Shown here: positions 48,956 to 58,666 of the stretch, in pieces
How positions within the stretch are numbered: the first letter of the stretch is position 1
How the letters are laid out: every line of letters begins with the position of its first letter
Source of the DNA: an uncultured Clostridia bacterium
GTDB taxonomy: Bacteria; Bacillota; Clostridia; Lachnospirales; CAG-274
Length of the DNA stretch: 64,000 bases
Assembly: GCA_947630725.1 (NCBI GenBank)
Contig: CANRIS010000001.1
Span: 1 to 64,000, forward strand
Direction: 5' to 3'
Translations under genes and position numbers: made by a program
Notes under the pieces: generated by a model
Seen by the model: only the letters and a program-made list of their open reading frames with translations
Told to the model about the DNA's origin: nothing
Databases searched by the model: none

Positions 48956-49010
48956 TACGGCCCGCCGGCACGCTTTTACGGCGGCGAACGCCGCTTTTAC
49001 TTGCGCCGTA
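48956..49010. repeat. Additional GC-rich stem-loop next to the cloverleaf element
   Basis: TACGGC(48956-48961)/GCCGTA(49005-49010) outer arms; GCGGCGAACGCCGC inner palindrome; CGCTTTTAC repeated. Confidence 0.6.
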
Positions 49011-49077
49011 CTTATATCAAAAGCAGCATTATTTTCGTGTGTCTGAAAGTAAAATTTTCATTCTTTCTGTCCTTGTC

Positions 49078-50616
49078 TTAAAGCTTGGTCTTTGATGCGT
49101 TTACTCTATCGAATGTATCGGTTATCTCGCTGTCGGGTGCAGGAGTAAGCAGACTCACAACAATAAGAACAAGTCCTCCTGCCAGAAACGCAGGGAGAAG
49201 CTCATATATGTCAAGTATCGTTCCCGCAAAGGCAGGTTTAATGAGATATTTATATATAAATACCATAGCTCCGCCCACTATCATACCCGAAATTGCTCCG
49301 TATTTGTTGGCACGTTTCCAGAAAAGAGCAGCGAGCATAAGAGGTCCGAAAACGGCTCCGAAGCCTGCCCATGCAAAGGACACTATTCTGAATACTCCCT
49401 CATTGTTGGGGTCGGCAACAAATATTACCGCAACAACAGCTATTGCAATTACGGTAAGTCTTGCCGCAATCATAGTTTTCTTTTCGGAAAGCTTTATACC
49501 GAAGAAGTCCTTTATTATATTTTCCGAAACCGAAGATGACGCAGCCAGAAGCTGAGAGTCGGCAGTTGACATTGTGCAGGCCAGAATACCCGAAAGTATT
49601 ATTCCTGCGCAGATTATGGCTATAATTCCGTGTTCCTTCAAGATACTCGAAATGTATATAAGTATTCTCTCAGAGTCAAAATCGGGACCTGCCGCAATAA
49701 CGCCGTTCTGTACAAGGCTGTAGCCTATAACACCTATAAATATAGCTATTCCCATAGATATAACGACCCATACGGTAGCAATTCTCCTTGAAAGAGAAAG
49801 CTTGTTTTCGTCCTCAATAGCCATAAATCTGAGAAGAACGTGAGGCATACCAAAATAACCCAAGCCCCACGCAAGGAGCGACGCCATAGTAAGCTTTCCA
49901 TAGGGAACAGTTTCTCCGCCCGAAAGGGTCTTTGTTATCGTAAGCATCCAATCGGTGTTGCTTGCATTTGCGATCACGCTGTCAAGCCCGCCTGCCTGAG
50001 AAATTCCAAAAAATACTACTATTATGAGCGCCGTTGTCATAAATATACTCTGTATAAAGTCCGTTGTGCTGGCAGCCAAAAATCCTCCCAAAGCCGTATA
50101 GCCCACAATTATAACTGCGCTGGCTACCATAGCGGGAAAATATCCTATGCCGAAAAGACTCGAAAAGAGCTTTCCGCAGGCATTAAAGCCAGATGCTGTA
50201 TAAGGTATGAAGAAAATAACGATAAATACCGCAGCAACTACAACGATCAGCTTTGACTTAAATCGGTTTGCAAAAAAATCGGGCAGTGTTATGGAATTTG
50301 TCTCATAACTGTATCTTCTGAGCTTTTTAGCCACTATGAGCCAGTTCAGATATGTGCCTATGGCAAGTCCGAGAGCAGTCCAGAAGGCCTCGGCAATACC
50401 CGTTGCAAGAGCAACACCCGGCAGTCCCATCAAAAGCCAGCTTGACATATCGGATGCCTCTGCGCTCATTGCTGTGACATAAGGTCCCAGCTTTCTGCCG
50501 CCCAGATAAAAATCACTTGTACTTTTATTCTTCTTTGAAAAATTCCAGCCTATAAAAAGCATCATTAAAAGGTATAATACTATTACAATTAAGACGCCTA
50601 TGGTTGAGCCTGTCAT
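49078..50616 (-). CDS. putP: Sodium/proline symporter (SSS family)
   Basis: DFYLGGRKLGPYVTAMSAEASDMSSWLLMGLPG, YTALGGFLAASTTDFIQ, CTMSTADSQLLAASS. Confidence 0.94.
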   Translation of the reverse strand: MTGSTIGVLIVIVLYLLMMLFIGWNFSKKNKSTSDFYLGGRKLGPYVTAMSAEASDMSSWLLMGLPGVALATGIAEAFWTALGLAIGTYLNWLIVAKKLRRYSYETNSITLPDFFANRFKSKLIVVVAAVFIVIFFIPYTASGFNACGKLFSSLFGIGYFPAMVASAVIIVGYTALGGFLAASTTDFIQSIFMTTALIIVVFFGISQAGGLDSVIANASNTDWMLTITKTLSGGETVPYGKLTMASLLAWGLGYFGMPHVLLRFMAIEDENKLSLSRRIATVWVVISMGIAIFIGVIGYSLVQNGVIAAGPDFDSERILIYISSILKEHGIIAIICAGIILSGILACTMSTADSQLLAASSSVSENIIKDFFGIKLSEKKTMIAARLTVIAIAVVAVIFVADPNNEGVFRIVSFAWAGFGAVFGPLMLAALFWKRANKYGAISGMIVGGAMVFIYKYLIKPAFAGTILDIYELLPAFLAGGLVLIVVSLLTPAPDSEITDTFDRVNASKTKL

Positions 50617-50743
50617 TTTTTTACCTCCTTTAAAAAATATAGAAACATTATATCACAACAAAACGGATAGGTCAAACATAAATTTAACAAATTAGCGTAT
50701 TAAAGTGTTAAAATAGCTTATTATTGATCGGAGGCTATGTAAT

Positions 50744-51592
50744 ATGACAAAAAAAGACATTATAAATATTTTTCTGGGAACATTTCTTATGGCAGTCGGC
50801 ATATGCTCTTTTTTTGATCCCCACGGACTTATTATAGGTGGAGCCTCCGGACTTTCGATTCTTCTGTCGGAGGTTTTCAAAAGAATATTTGGCGAAGGCC
50901 TTCCCCTGTGGCTGCTCTTTTCCGTCATAAACATTCCCCTTTTCGGCGCAGGATTCAGAGTCCTCGGCTTTAGCTCCTTAAGGCGGAGCTTTTTTGCGGC
51001 GACTCTGCTTTCGGCAATGATATGGGCAGCCGACTTTTTGCCTCCCGTAGAGTCGGATCTCCCCATAGCGGCTGTTTTCGGAGGCTTTATTGAGGGGATA
51101 GGTCTGGGGCTTGTGCTTAGGTCGGGGTCTACAACAGGCGGCAGCGATCTTCTGGCTATGATATTGACAAAATATATTCCGGGGCTTTCCCTTTCAACTC
51201 TTATACTTGCGACTGACTGCGCTATAATAGCCCTCGGCTTTCCCGTTTTCGGCTCTATAAATGTTTTTTATGCGGTTGTGTCGGCTTATATAACCTCTAA
51301 GGTGATCGATCTTTCTCTGACAGGCGCAGGCTATACTAAGGCAGTATATATAATATCCGACAAATGGGAAGATATATCTGAAAAAATAATGAATGAATTT
51401 GAAAGAGGCGTCACCACGCTCAAAGGCAGAGGAGAGTATACAAAGGACGAAAAAAATGTCATTCTGTGCGTTATTCCCAAAAAACAGCTTGCAGGGCTGA
51501 AAAAAATGGTGTCAGACGCAGACAAGAGGGCATTTTTCATTATAACAGAGGCTGCGGAGGTCGCAGGCGAGGGTTTTTCGGACAAAAAATAA
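50744..51592 (+). CDS. YitT family membrane protein (DUF2179 C-terminus)
   Basis: GTFLMAVGICSFFDPHGLIIGGASGLSILL, SGSTTGGSDLLAMIL, AVYIISDKWEDISEKIM, FFIITEAAEVAGEGF. Confidence 0.92.
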   Translation: MTKKDIINIFLGTFLMAVGICSFFDPHGLIIGGASGLSILLSEVFKRIFGEGLPLWLLFSVINIPLFGAGFRVLGFSSLRRSFFAATLLSAMIWAADFLPPVESDLPIAAVFGGFIEGIGLGLVLRSGSTTGGSDLLAMILTKYIPGLSLSTLILATDCAIIALGFPVFGSINVFYAVVSAYITSKVIDLSLTGAGYTKAVYIISDKWEDISEKIMNEFERGVTTLKGRGEYTKDEKNVILCVIPKKQLAGLKKMVSDADKRAFFIITEAAEVAGEGFSDKK

Positions 51593-51603
51593 AATTATCT
51601 TTG

Positions 51604-51662
51604 TTAAAAATGTGAAAATTGCATAAAAAGCTTTATATGGGGTTTAAAAATGTGAAAATTGC
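51604..51662. repeat. 19-bp direct repeat, 40-bp period
   Basis: TTAAAAATGTGAAAATTGC or near-identical at 51604-51622 and 51644-51662. Confidence 0.75.
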
Positions 51663-51908
51663 CCTAAAGAACGGCTATTCAGACTGTATAATACCTGTTG
51701 AATATAAGCAAATTGACTAAAAAAATTGTGTGGTGTACAAATTCCACAAAATAAAAAATTTAATTTGTATAATTAATCTATGGAATTTTATTAAAAAATA
51801 CTGTATTATTATATCAAGCTTTTAAGGGTACGGAAGTATCTCGGACTATTGTCTGTTTATTTTCTACAAACCCTTCGGTACGTAAAATAAATATAAGGAG
51901 GAAGTAAA

Positions 51909-53021
51909 ATGTCAAGTTTAAGTTTAAAAAATATCGTTAAAAAGTATCCCAACGGTTTCGTTGCTGTTCCCAGCTTCAACCTTGAGATCGCCGATAAGGA
52001 ATTCATCATCTTCGTAGGTCCTTCCGGCTGTGGTAAGTCAACAACTCTTCGTATGATCGCAGGTCTTGAAGAGATCTCCGACGGCGAGCTTTATATCGGC
52101 GACAGACTTGTAAACAATGTTTCACCCCGTGACAGAGATATTGCGATGGTTTTCCAGAACTATGCTCTTTATCCTCATATGACGGTTTATGATAATATGG
52201 CATTCGGTCTTAAGCTGAGAAAAACTCCCAAGGACGAAATCGACAGACAGGTTAAAGAGGCTGCTCAGATCCTCGAGATCGACCATCTCCTTGACAGAAA
52301 GCCTGCAGCTCTTTCAGGCGGTCAGAGACAGAGAGTTGCCATGGGTCGTGCAATCGTTCGTAGACCCTCTGTATTCCTGTTAGACGAGCCTCTTTCAAAC
52401 CTTGACGCAAAGCTCCGTGTTCAGATGAGAACAGAAATCGCAAAGCTTCACCATAAGCTCGATACAACATTCATCTACGTTACACACGACCAGACAGAGG
52501 CTATGACCCTCGGTACAAGAATCGTTGTTCTTAAGGACGGTCTTATTCAGCAGTGCGATACACCTCAGACACTTTATCATGAACCCGCTAACCTCTTCGT
52601 TGCTGGCTTCTTGGGAACACCTCAGATGAACTTCATCGAATCAAAGGTTGTTAAGGAAGGCGACAAGGTTGCAGTTACTGTAGGCAGCCAGAGACTTATG
52701 CTTCCCGAAAGCAAGACAAAGGCACTTGTAGACGGCGGATATATCGGAAAGAACGTTCTGCTCGGCATCAGACCCGAGGACGTACATAACGAGGACGTAT
52801 TCCTTAACACAACTCAGTCGCCCGTATTTGACGCTCACATTGATGTTACAGAGCTTCTCGGCGCAGATACAAACCTGTACCTCATCGTAAACGGCCAGAA
52901 GATCACCTGCCGTGTAAACGCTCGTAACAACTACAAGATCGGCGACGACGTTAAGGTTGCTTTCGATGTAAACAAGATCCATGTATTCGACAAGGATTCT
53001 GAGCTTACTATCACAAACTGA
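51909..53021 (+). CDS. Sugar ABC transporter ATP-binding protein, UgpC/MsmX-type
   Basis: VGPSGCGKSTTLRMIAGLEEI, LSGGQRQRVAMGRAIVRRPSVFLLDEPLSNLDAKLR, TOBE-like C-terminus. Confidence 0.94.
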   Translation: MSSLSLKNIVKKYPNGFVAVPSFNLEIADKEFIIFVGPSGCGKSTTLRMIAGLEEISDGELYIGDRLVNNVSPRDRDIAMVFQNYALYPHMTVYDNMAFGLKLRKTPKDEIDRQVKEAAQILEIDHLLDRKPAALSGGQRQRVAMGRAIVRRPSVFLLDEPLSNLDAKLRVQMRTEIAKLHHKLDTTFIYVTHDQTEAMTLGTRIVVLKDGLIQQCDTPQTLYHEPANLFVAGFLGTPQMNFIESKVVKEGDKVAVTVGSQRLMLPESKTKALVDGGYIGKNVLLGIRPEDVHNEDVFLNTTQSPVFDAHIDVTELLGADTNLYLIVNGQKITCRVNARNNYKIGDDVKVAFDVNKIHVFDKDSELTITN

Positions 53022-53133
53022 TCCGCAAGCTGATTGTTGATTATAAAGGATCAGATAATCAAAGCTGATTTTAACGATAATTTTTAAATCAATCGGAATT
53101 TAAAACGGAGACGCACTTCTCCGCATTGATCGT

Positions 53134-53172
53134 AAAGGTCCCGCTTTCATAAGGAAAACGGGGTCTTTTTCA
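53134..53172 (+). terminator. Rho-independent terminator after the UgpC/MsmX-type gene
   Basis: AAAGGTCCCGCTTT...AAAACGGGGTCTTTTT. Confidence 0.7.
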
Positions 53173-53216
53173 TGCTCAAATATCAAGAATATAAAACATA
53201 TATAGCATATATAACA

Positions 53217-53670
53217 TATAAAATATATTACAAACCGTCAAAAAGTAAATTGACCGATAATTAAGAAAGTATTTGACAAATTTATTATATCTATCATCGA
53301 TAACTTTGAGCCACAGACAGTGTCCGTTCGGATTGTACGAAAAAACTTTCAGCAGGAAAAGCGCCGAACATGGGCTTTGCCCGTCCTGCTTCCAGATAAA
53401 GTCGCTTATCTTTCCGACATACTAATATATAAAATATATTAAAGCCCGTCAAAAAGTTAATAAGCCAATAATTAAGAAAGTATTTGACAAATTTATTATA
53501 TTATCATTGATAACTTTGAGCCACAGACAGTGTCCGTTCGGATTGCCCTAAAAAACTTTCAGCAGGAAAAGCGCCGAACATGGGCTTTGCCCGTCCTGCT
53601 CCCAAATAAAGTCGCTTATCTTTCCTACATACTAATATATAAAATATATTAAAGACCGTCAAAAAGTTAA
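53217..53670. repeat. Two tandem ~210-bp direct repeats plus a partial third copy
   Basis: CCGTCAAAAAGT anchor at 53235, 53446 and 53656. Units share AGTATTTGACAAATTTATTATAT..ATAACTTTGAGCCACAGACAGTGTCCGTTCGGATTG..AGCAGGAAAAGCGCCGAACATGGGCTTTGCCCGTCCTGCT..AAGTCGCTTATCTTTCC. Confidence 0.95.
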
Positions 53671-53703
53671 TCGCCCGATAATAATCCGCAGAAACAAACT
53701 GTA

Positions 53704-56100
53704 TTATTTCAGCATAGCAACGGTAATGCCCGAATCGCCTTCGCCGTACTCTCCAAGTCTGAAGCTTTTAACGCCGCTGTGCTTTTTAAGAAAGTCGTGT
53801 ACTGCCACACGCAGCACACCTGTACCCTTTCCGTGAATAATGCTCACGGGGCTTACTCCTGCCAGAATTGCGCTGTCGATATACTTGTCCAGCTTTTCTA
53901 TAGCCTCATACACGCTAAGCCCCCTCAGATCGGTTTCGGGAGAAATACTCTGCATATTGCCGAGCCGCATACCTGCGCTGTAGCTTGCCGAATATCTGCT
54001 ATAGTCGGGTCTTTCCTCCTCGGCTGCCGACAAACGGCTCAGATTTGTCTTTATCTTCATTATGCCTGCCATAACATAAAGATCGCCCTTACTGTCGGGC
54101 AGTGTTGAAACCGTCCCCGTTGTACCCAGATCGTCAACAAAAACGCTGTCGCCTATGCTGACTTTTTTGAGACTTCGCCGAACGGCTTTCTTCTTTTCGC
54201 TCATTTTGCTTAGGCGTTTGTCGGCCTTTTCCAGACTGCTTTTGAGGCCCTTTCTTTTTTCCTCCAGTTTCATGGTATCAGCCGATTCCTTGGCGAGCTT
54301 TCTCATATCCTTTATGATGCGGTCGCTTTCATCCTTTGCGGACGATATTATTCTCTTTGCCTCTTCGTTTGCTCTGAAAATTATTTTTTCTCTCTGCTCC
54401 TTAAGCTTTTCCCTTTGCTCCTTTATTTCGGCACGGTACTTTTCGGCCTCCGCACGATATCCCTCGGCTCTTTCCCTTTCAAGCTCAAGGCTTTTTCTGC
54501 CTGTTTCAAGCTCTACAATAATGTCCTCAAGCTTTATATCCTCGTGAGAAAGTATGTCCCTCGCCCCGTCTATTATAAAATCCTTAAGCCCAAGCTTTTT
54601 TGATATTGCAAAAGCGTTGGACTTTCCCGGTATGCCTATCATCAGCCTGTATGTCGGGCTGAGTGTCGCCACGTCAAACTCGCAGGAGGCGTTTTCTATT
54701 CCCTCGGTGGCAATGGCGAAAAGCTTAAGCTCGCTATAGTGCGTTGTAACGGCTGTCCTTATACTCATATCGTGAAGATATTTTATAATTGATGTGGCGA
54801 GAGCGGCTCCCTCCGTAGGGTCGGTGCCTGCTCCAAGCTCGTCTATGAGTACAAGACTGTCTCCATCGGCGCTGTCGAGTATCTGCACAATGTTGCTCAT
54901 ATGTGACGAAAAAGTACTGAGAGACTGTTCAATACTCTGTTCGTCTCCTATATCGGCAAATATCTCGCTGAATATGCCAAGCTCCGAGCCGTCAAAGGCA
55001 GGTATGTGAAGTCCAGACTGACCCATAAGAGAAAAAAGTCCTATTGTTTTAAGCGAAACCGTTTTTCCTCCGGTGTTTGGCCCCGTAATAAGCAGCATGG
55101 TAAAATCTCCCCCAAGCCTTATGTCGGTGGCTACTACCTTGTCCTTGTCAATAAGAGGATGCCTTGCCCTTTTCAGATCAATATATTTCTTTTCATTAAA
55201 AATCGGCTGTGCGCCCTCCATATCAAGCGACAGCTCGCCCTTGCCGAACACAAGATCAAGATGTTCGAGTTCGGCGCTGTTTTCTCTTATTATATCGCTG
55301 TTTTCAGCTATTTTGCCGCTCAGCTCCAAAAGTATTTTTCTTATTTCTTCTTTTTCCTTTATTCTCAGCTCTGCAATTTTGTTGTTTGCCTCCACAACAG
55401 ACGCAGGCTCCATAAAAACCGTTGCACCCGTAGAGGATCGGTCGTGAAGAATACCCTTAAAGCTTGAGGCGTACTCCTGCTTTACGGGGACGCAGTATCT
55501 GTCGTTTCTTATTGTTATGACGGGATTCTGAAGCATCGTCCTGTTTGACGCCGAGTGTATTATTGAGCCGAGAGTCTCCCTTATTCTGTCGTTTGCGCTG
55601 CGGATAGACTGTCTTATATTTATAAGCTCCCTGCTTGCTGTGTCAGAAACCTCAGTTTCCGAGATTATCTTTGAGGTTATTTCCCTTTCAAGCGCAGGCA
55701 GCTCCGTTATCATATCGAAATATCCGTCTAAGAGCCCGTGGGGGTTGTTTTTTTTGTTATTTTCGTTTTTTGAGCCGTCTCCTCCATAGGCTTTTACATT
55801 TTTGCAGGTGTTCAAAAAATCGGCTATATCAAGCAGCTCCTTAAGGGACAATATTCCCCCTGCCTCGGAGCGTCTCAGGCTGTCGTTTAAGTCTCTTAAG
55901 CCTCCTGCGGGCAGAGAGCCTTTTTTCAGTATAAAGCTGACTGCCTCGGTGGTTTCTCTCTGGTTCAGGTTTATTTCCTCAATACTTCCATAGGGTTCAA
56001 GACTGAGAGCCGCCGCCTTTGCCATAGGCGATATGCAGTTTTTTGCAAGTCTTTCTCTTATCTTGTCAAATTCCAGTGTGCTGTACACTTTTTTATTCAT
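53704..56100 (-). CDS. mutS2: Endonuclease MutS2
   Basis: LLITGPNTGGKTVSLKTIGL, SLVLIDELGAGTDPTEGAALA, C-terminal Smr domain (DLRGLSVYEAIEKLD..IHGKGTGVLR). Confidence 0.97.
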   Translation of the reverse strand: MNKKVYSTLEFDKIRERLAKNCISPMAKAAALSLEPYGSIEEINLNQRETTEAVSFILKKGSLPAGGLRDLNDSLRRSEAGGILSLKELLDIADFLNTCKNVKAYGGDGSKNENNKKNNPHGLLDGYFDMITELPALEREITSKIISETEVSDTASRELINIRQSIRSANDRIRETLGSIIHSASNRTMLQNPVITIRNDRYCVPVKQEYASSFKGILHDRSSTGATVFMEPASVVEANNKIAELRIKEKEEIRKILLELSGKIAENSDIIRENSAELEHLDLVFGKGELSLDMEGAQPIFNEKKYIDLKRARHPLIDKDKVVATDIRLGGDFTMLLITGPNTGGKTVSLKTIGLFSLMGQSGLHIPAFDGSELGIFSEIFADIGDEQSIEQSLSTFSSHMSNIVQILDSADGDSLVLIDELGAGTDPTEGAALATSIIKYLHDMSIRTAVTTHYSELKLFAIATEGIENASCEFDVATLSPTYRLMIGIPGKSNAFAISKKLGLKDFIIDGARDILSHEDIKLEDIIVELETGRKSLELERERAEGYRAEAEKYRAEIKEQREKLKEQREKIIFRANEEAKRIISSAKDESDRIIKDMRKLAKESADTMKLEEKRKGLKSSLEKADKRLSKMSEKKKAVRRSLKKVSIGDSVFVDDLGTTGTVSTLPDSKGDLYVMAGIMKIKTNLSRLSAAEEERPDYSRYSASYSAGMRLGNMQSISPETDLRGLSVYEAIEKLDKYIDSAILAGVSPVSIIHGKGTGVLRVAVHDFLKKHSGVKSFRLGEYGEGDSGITVAMLK

Positions 56101-56106
56101 ATTTAC

Positions 56107-57123
56107 TTACCATAGCCTCCAGCGTTTTTTGCTCCGTTTTTCGCTCTGAAACTCGATATACTTGCCCGTTCCTATGGCTACGCAGCTTACGGGATCCTCC
56201 GCAGCATACATAGCCTTTATGCCTGTAGCCTTTGTGATAAGCTTGTCAAGGCCATAGAGCATAGCTCCTCCTCCCGTCAGCAGTATACCCTTATCCGAAA
56301 TATCTGCCGCCAGCTCGGGCGGAGTCTGCTCCAGAACATTCTTTATGGTATCGACTATCTGAGATGTACACTCCGACAGAGCCTCCATTATCTCGCCCGA
56401 TGACACAGTTATGGTCTTTGGCAGCCCTGCCAGAAGATCACGACCCTTTACATCCATACAGACATCCTCTTCTCTGGGGAAAGCCGTGCCAATGGAGATC
56501 TTCATCTGCTCTGCCGTTCTCTCTCCTATAAGGAGCTGATGAGCCGACCTCATATACCTTACTATGGCTTCGTCAAACTTGTCGCCTGCCATTTTGAGGG
56601 AGTCGCTGACAACATTTCCTCCCAGCGAAATAACAGCCACATCACAGGTGCCGCCGCCAATATCCACTACCATACTTCCGCTTGCTCTGCTTATATCTAT
56701 GCCTGCGCCTATGGCTGCGGCTATGGGCTCTTCTATTATATAGACTTCTCTGGCTCCTGCCTCTCTCGTAGCGTCCTCAACTGCGCGCTTTTCAACGCCC
56801 GTGACCTTGCTCGGAACGCAGACGGCTATCCTTGGCCTCAGAAAGAAGCGTTTTCCCACAGTTTTTTCGATAAAATATTTAAGCATTTTTTCCGTAACGG
56901 CATAGTCCGAAATAACTCCGTCCCTTAAGGGTCTTATGGCAACGATATTTCCGGGAGTTCTTCCCAGCATACGTCTTGCCTCCTCGCCTACCGCCAGTAC
57001 GGAATTGTCATTTTTGTCGATCGCAACAACAGATGGCTCCTTAAGGACTATACCATAGCCCTTTACATATACCAAAACCGTTGCGGTGCCAAGATCTATG
57101 CCTATGTCTGAACCAAAAAACAT
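56107..57123 (-). CDS. mreB: Rod shape-determining protein MreB/Mbl
   Basis: GIDLGTATVLVYVKGYGIVLKEPSVVAI, VVDIGGGTCDVAVISLGG, GILLTGGGAMLYGLD. Confidence 0.95.
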   Translation of the reverse strand: MFFGSDIGIDLGTATVLVYVKGYGIVLKEPSVVAIDKNDNSVLAVGEEARRMLGRTPGNIVAIRPLRDGVISDYAVTEKMLKYFIEKTVGKRFFLRPRIAVCVPSKVTGVEKRAVEDATREAGAREVYIIEEPIAAAIGAGIDISRASGSMVVDIGGGTCDVAVISLGGNVVSDSLKMAGDKFDEAIVRYMRSAHQLLIGERTAEQMKISIGTAFPREEDVCMDVKGRDLLAGLPKTITVSSGEIMEALSECTSQIVDTIKNVLEQTPPELAADISDKGILLTGGGAMLYGLDKLITKATGIKAMYAAEDPVSCVAIGTGKYIEFQSEKRSKKRWRLW

Positions 57124-57124
57124 A

Positions 57125-58399
57125 TTATTCCCCCGTTTTAGAATCAACAGTTATCCTGAGCTTTTCAACTCTGTTTTTATTCGTTTCTTCAACAAAAAAT
57201 TTATATCCCTCGTACTCTATGACTTCTCCCACCTTCGGAAAGCGCCCTATTACGCCCGACACAAAGCCCCCTATGGAGTCAAAGTCCTCATCGTCAAATT
57301 CCGAGCCTATTTCATTGTTTACATCCTCTATCCTTGCGTGACCCAAAGCAATATACTCCGTGTCGGATATTTTCATTATTTCTTCCTTGTGTTCATCGTT
57401 TTCGTCCGATATGTCTCCCACGATCTCTTCAAGAATATCCTCAAGGGTAACTATACCCGATGTTCCGCCGTATTCGTCAAGCACGATAGCCATAGGGATC
57501 TTGTTTTTTCGCATTATTGCAAGCAGATCCTTTGAAGGCTTTGACTCATAGGTAAAATACGGCTCTCTCATAAGTCTCCTTATGCTGAATTTTTCGGGAT
57601 CGGGGGCAAAGCCTATATCCTTTACAGAAAGTATGCCCACTATGTTGTCGGTGGTATCCTCATACACGGGCATCCTCGTAAACTGCGCCTCCTTATATAT
57701 CCTGCTGATATAGTCAAGATCAGCGTCAATAGGCACAGCCACCATATCGACTCTGGGTATCATAACATCCTTTGCATCGCAGTCGCCGAAATCGACCACA
57801 TTGTTTATCATTTCCCTTTCGTCATTTTCTATTACTCCTTCTTCGTGGCTTACGTTGACCATTGTCAGAAGCTCCGCCTCGGTCACTGACTCTACCTCGT
57901 TTGCGTCCTTTCCCGTAAGCAGCTTTATTATAAAGCCCGTAATAATATTGAGCAAAAATATGACAGGAGTGAGAACAACAGTACACAGATAAATTGGCTT
58001 GCATACAAAAAGGGCAATTTTTTCACAGTTTGCCACAGCAAGATTTTTGGGCGTTATCTCTCCGAAAATAAGCACTATGACGGTTATTATACCCGTAGCT
58101 ATGCCCACTCCGCTGCTGCCGAATATACTTATGGCGAGAGACGTTGACATTGACGTTGCAAGAATGTTGACTATATTGTTGCCTATAAGTATGGCTCCCA
58201 AAAGCTTTGACCTGTCGTCAAGCAGCCTGCCTATGAGCTTTGCGTTTTTTACGCCGTCATCTATCATACTGCGCAGCTTGACCCTGCTTATAGAGGTCAG
58301 CGCCGTTTCGGAACAGGAAAAAAATGCCGATAAGCTGAATAATAATATCAATACTATAAACTCCAATAGATGCCCGTGACTGCCGTCCAAAAAAATCAC
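57125..58399 (-). CDS. CNNM/CorC (hemolysin-family) transporter with DUF21, CBS and CorC_HlyC domains
   Basis: FFSCSETALTSISRVKLRSM, IPRVDMVAVPIDADL, IPMAIVLDEYGGTSGIVTLEDILEEIVGDI. Confidence 0.94.
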   Translation of the reverse strand: MIFLDGSHGHLLEFIVLILLFSLSAFFSCSETALTSISRVKLRSMIDDGVKNAKLIGRLLDDRSKLLGAILIGNNIVNILATSMSTSLAISIFGSSGVGIATGIITVIVLIFGEITPKNLAVANCEKIALFVCKPIYLCTVVLTPVIFLLNIITGFIIKLLTGKDANEVESVTEAELLTMVNVSHEEGVIENDEREMINNVVDFGDCDAKDVMIPRVDMVAVPIDADLDYISRIYKEAQFTRMPVYEDTTDNIVGILSVKDIGFAPDPEKFSIRRLMREPYFTYESKPSKDLLAIMRKNKIPMAIVLDEYGGTSGIVTLEDILEEIVGDISDENDEHKEEIMKISDTEYIALGHARIEDVNNEIGSEFDDEDFDSIGGFVSGVIGRFPKVGEVIEYEGYKFFVEETNKNRVEKLRITVDSKTGE

Positions 58400-58626
58400 T
58401 CTCCCTTATAGCTTAAAATTTTTCATTTGTCACATCGTCAAGGCGGTTTGCTGCGGGCGCAAAAGCAGCCCAAGCAGTTTTAGGATACCGCTTTTCAGGG
58501 CTTTTTCGATATATTTTGTATATCTCCCCCTAAGCGTACCAATATAACTATTATATCACCACAAATACTCCATTTCAATCACTTTTATCAAATTTCCCCC
58601 AAAAACAACACAGCCCGAAAGTGAAA

Positions 58627-58650
58627 GAGACTGCGCCCCTTCACAGTCTC
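58627..58650 (-). terminator. Stem-loop downstream of the FtsW-family gene
   Basis: GAGACTG/CAGTCTC arms; weak T-run. Confidence 0.45.
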
Positions 58651-58666
58651 AAAAAGCTTTATAATA

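Noticed and set aside
53217-53670. CRISPR array
   Set aside because: Units are ~210 bp with the whole unit repeated and no short-repeat/unique-spacer pattern; no cas genes in the window.
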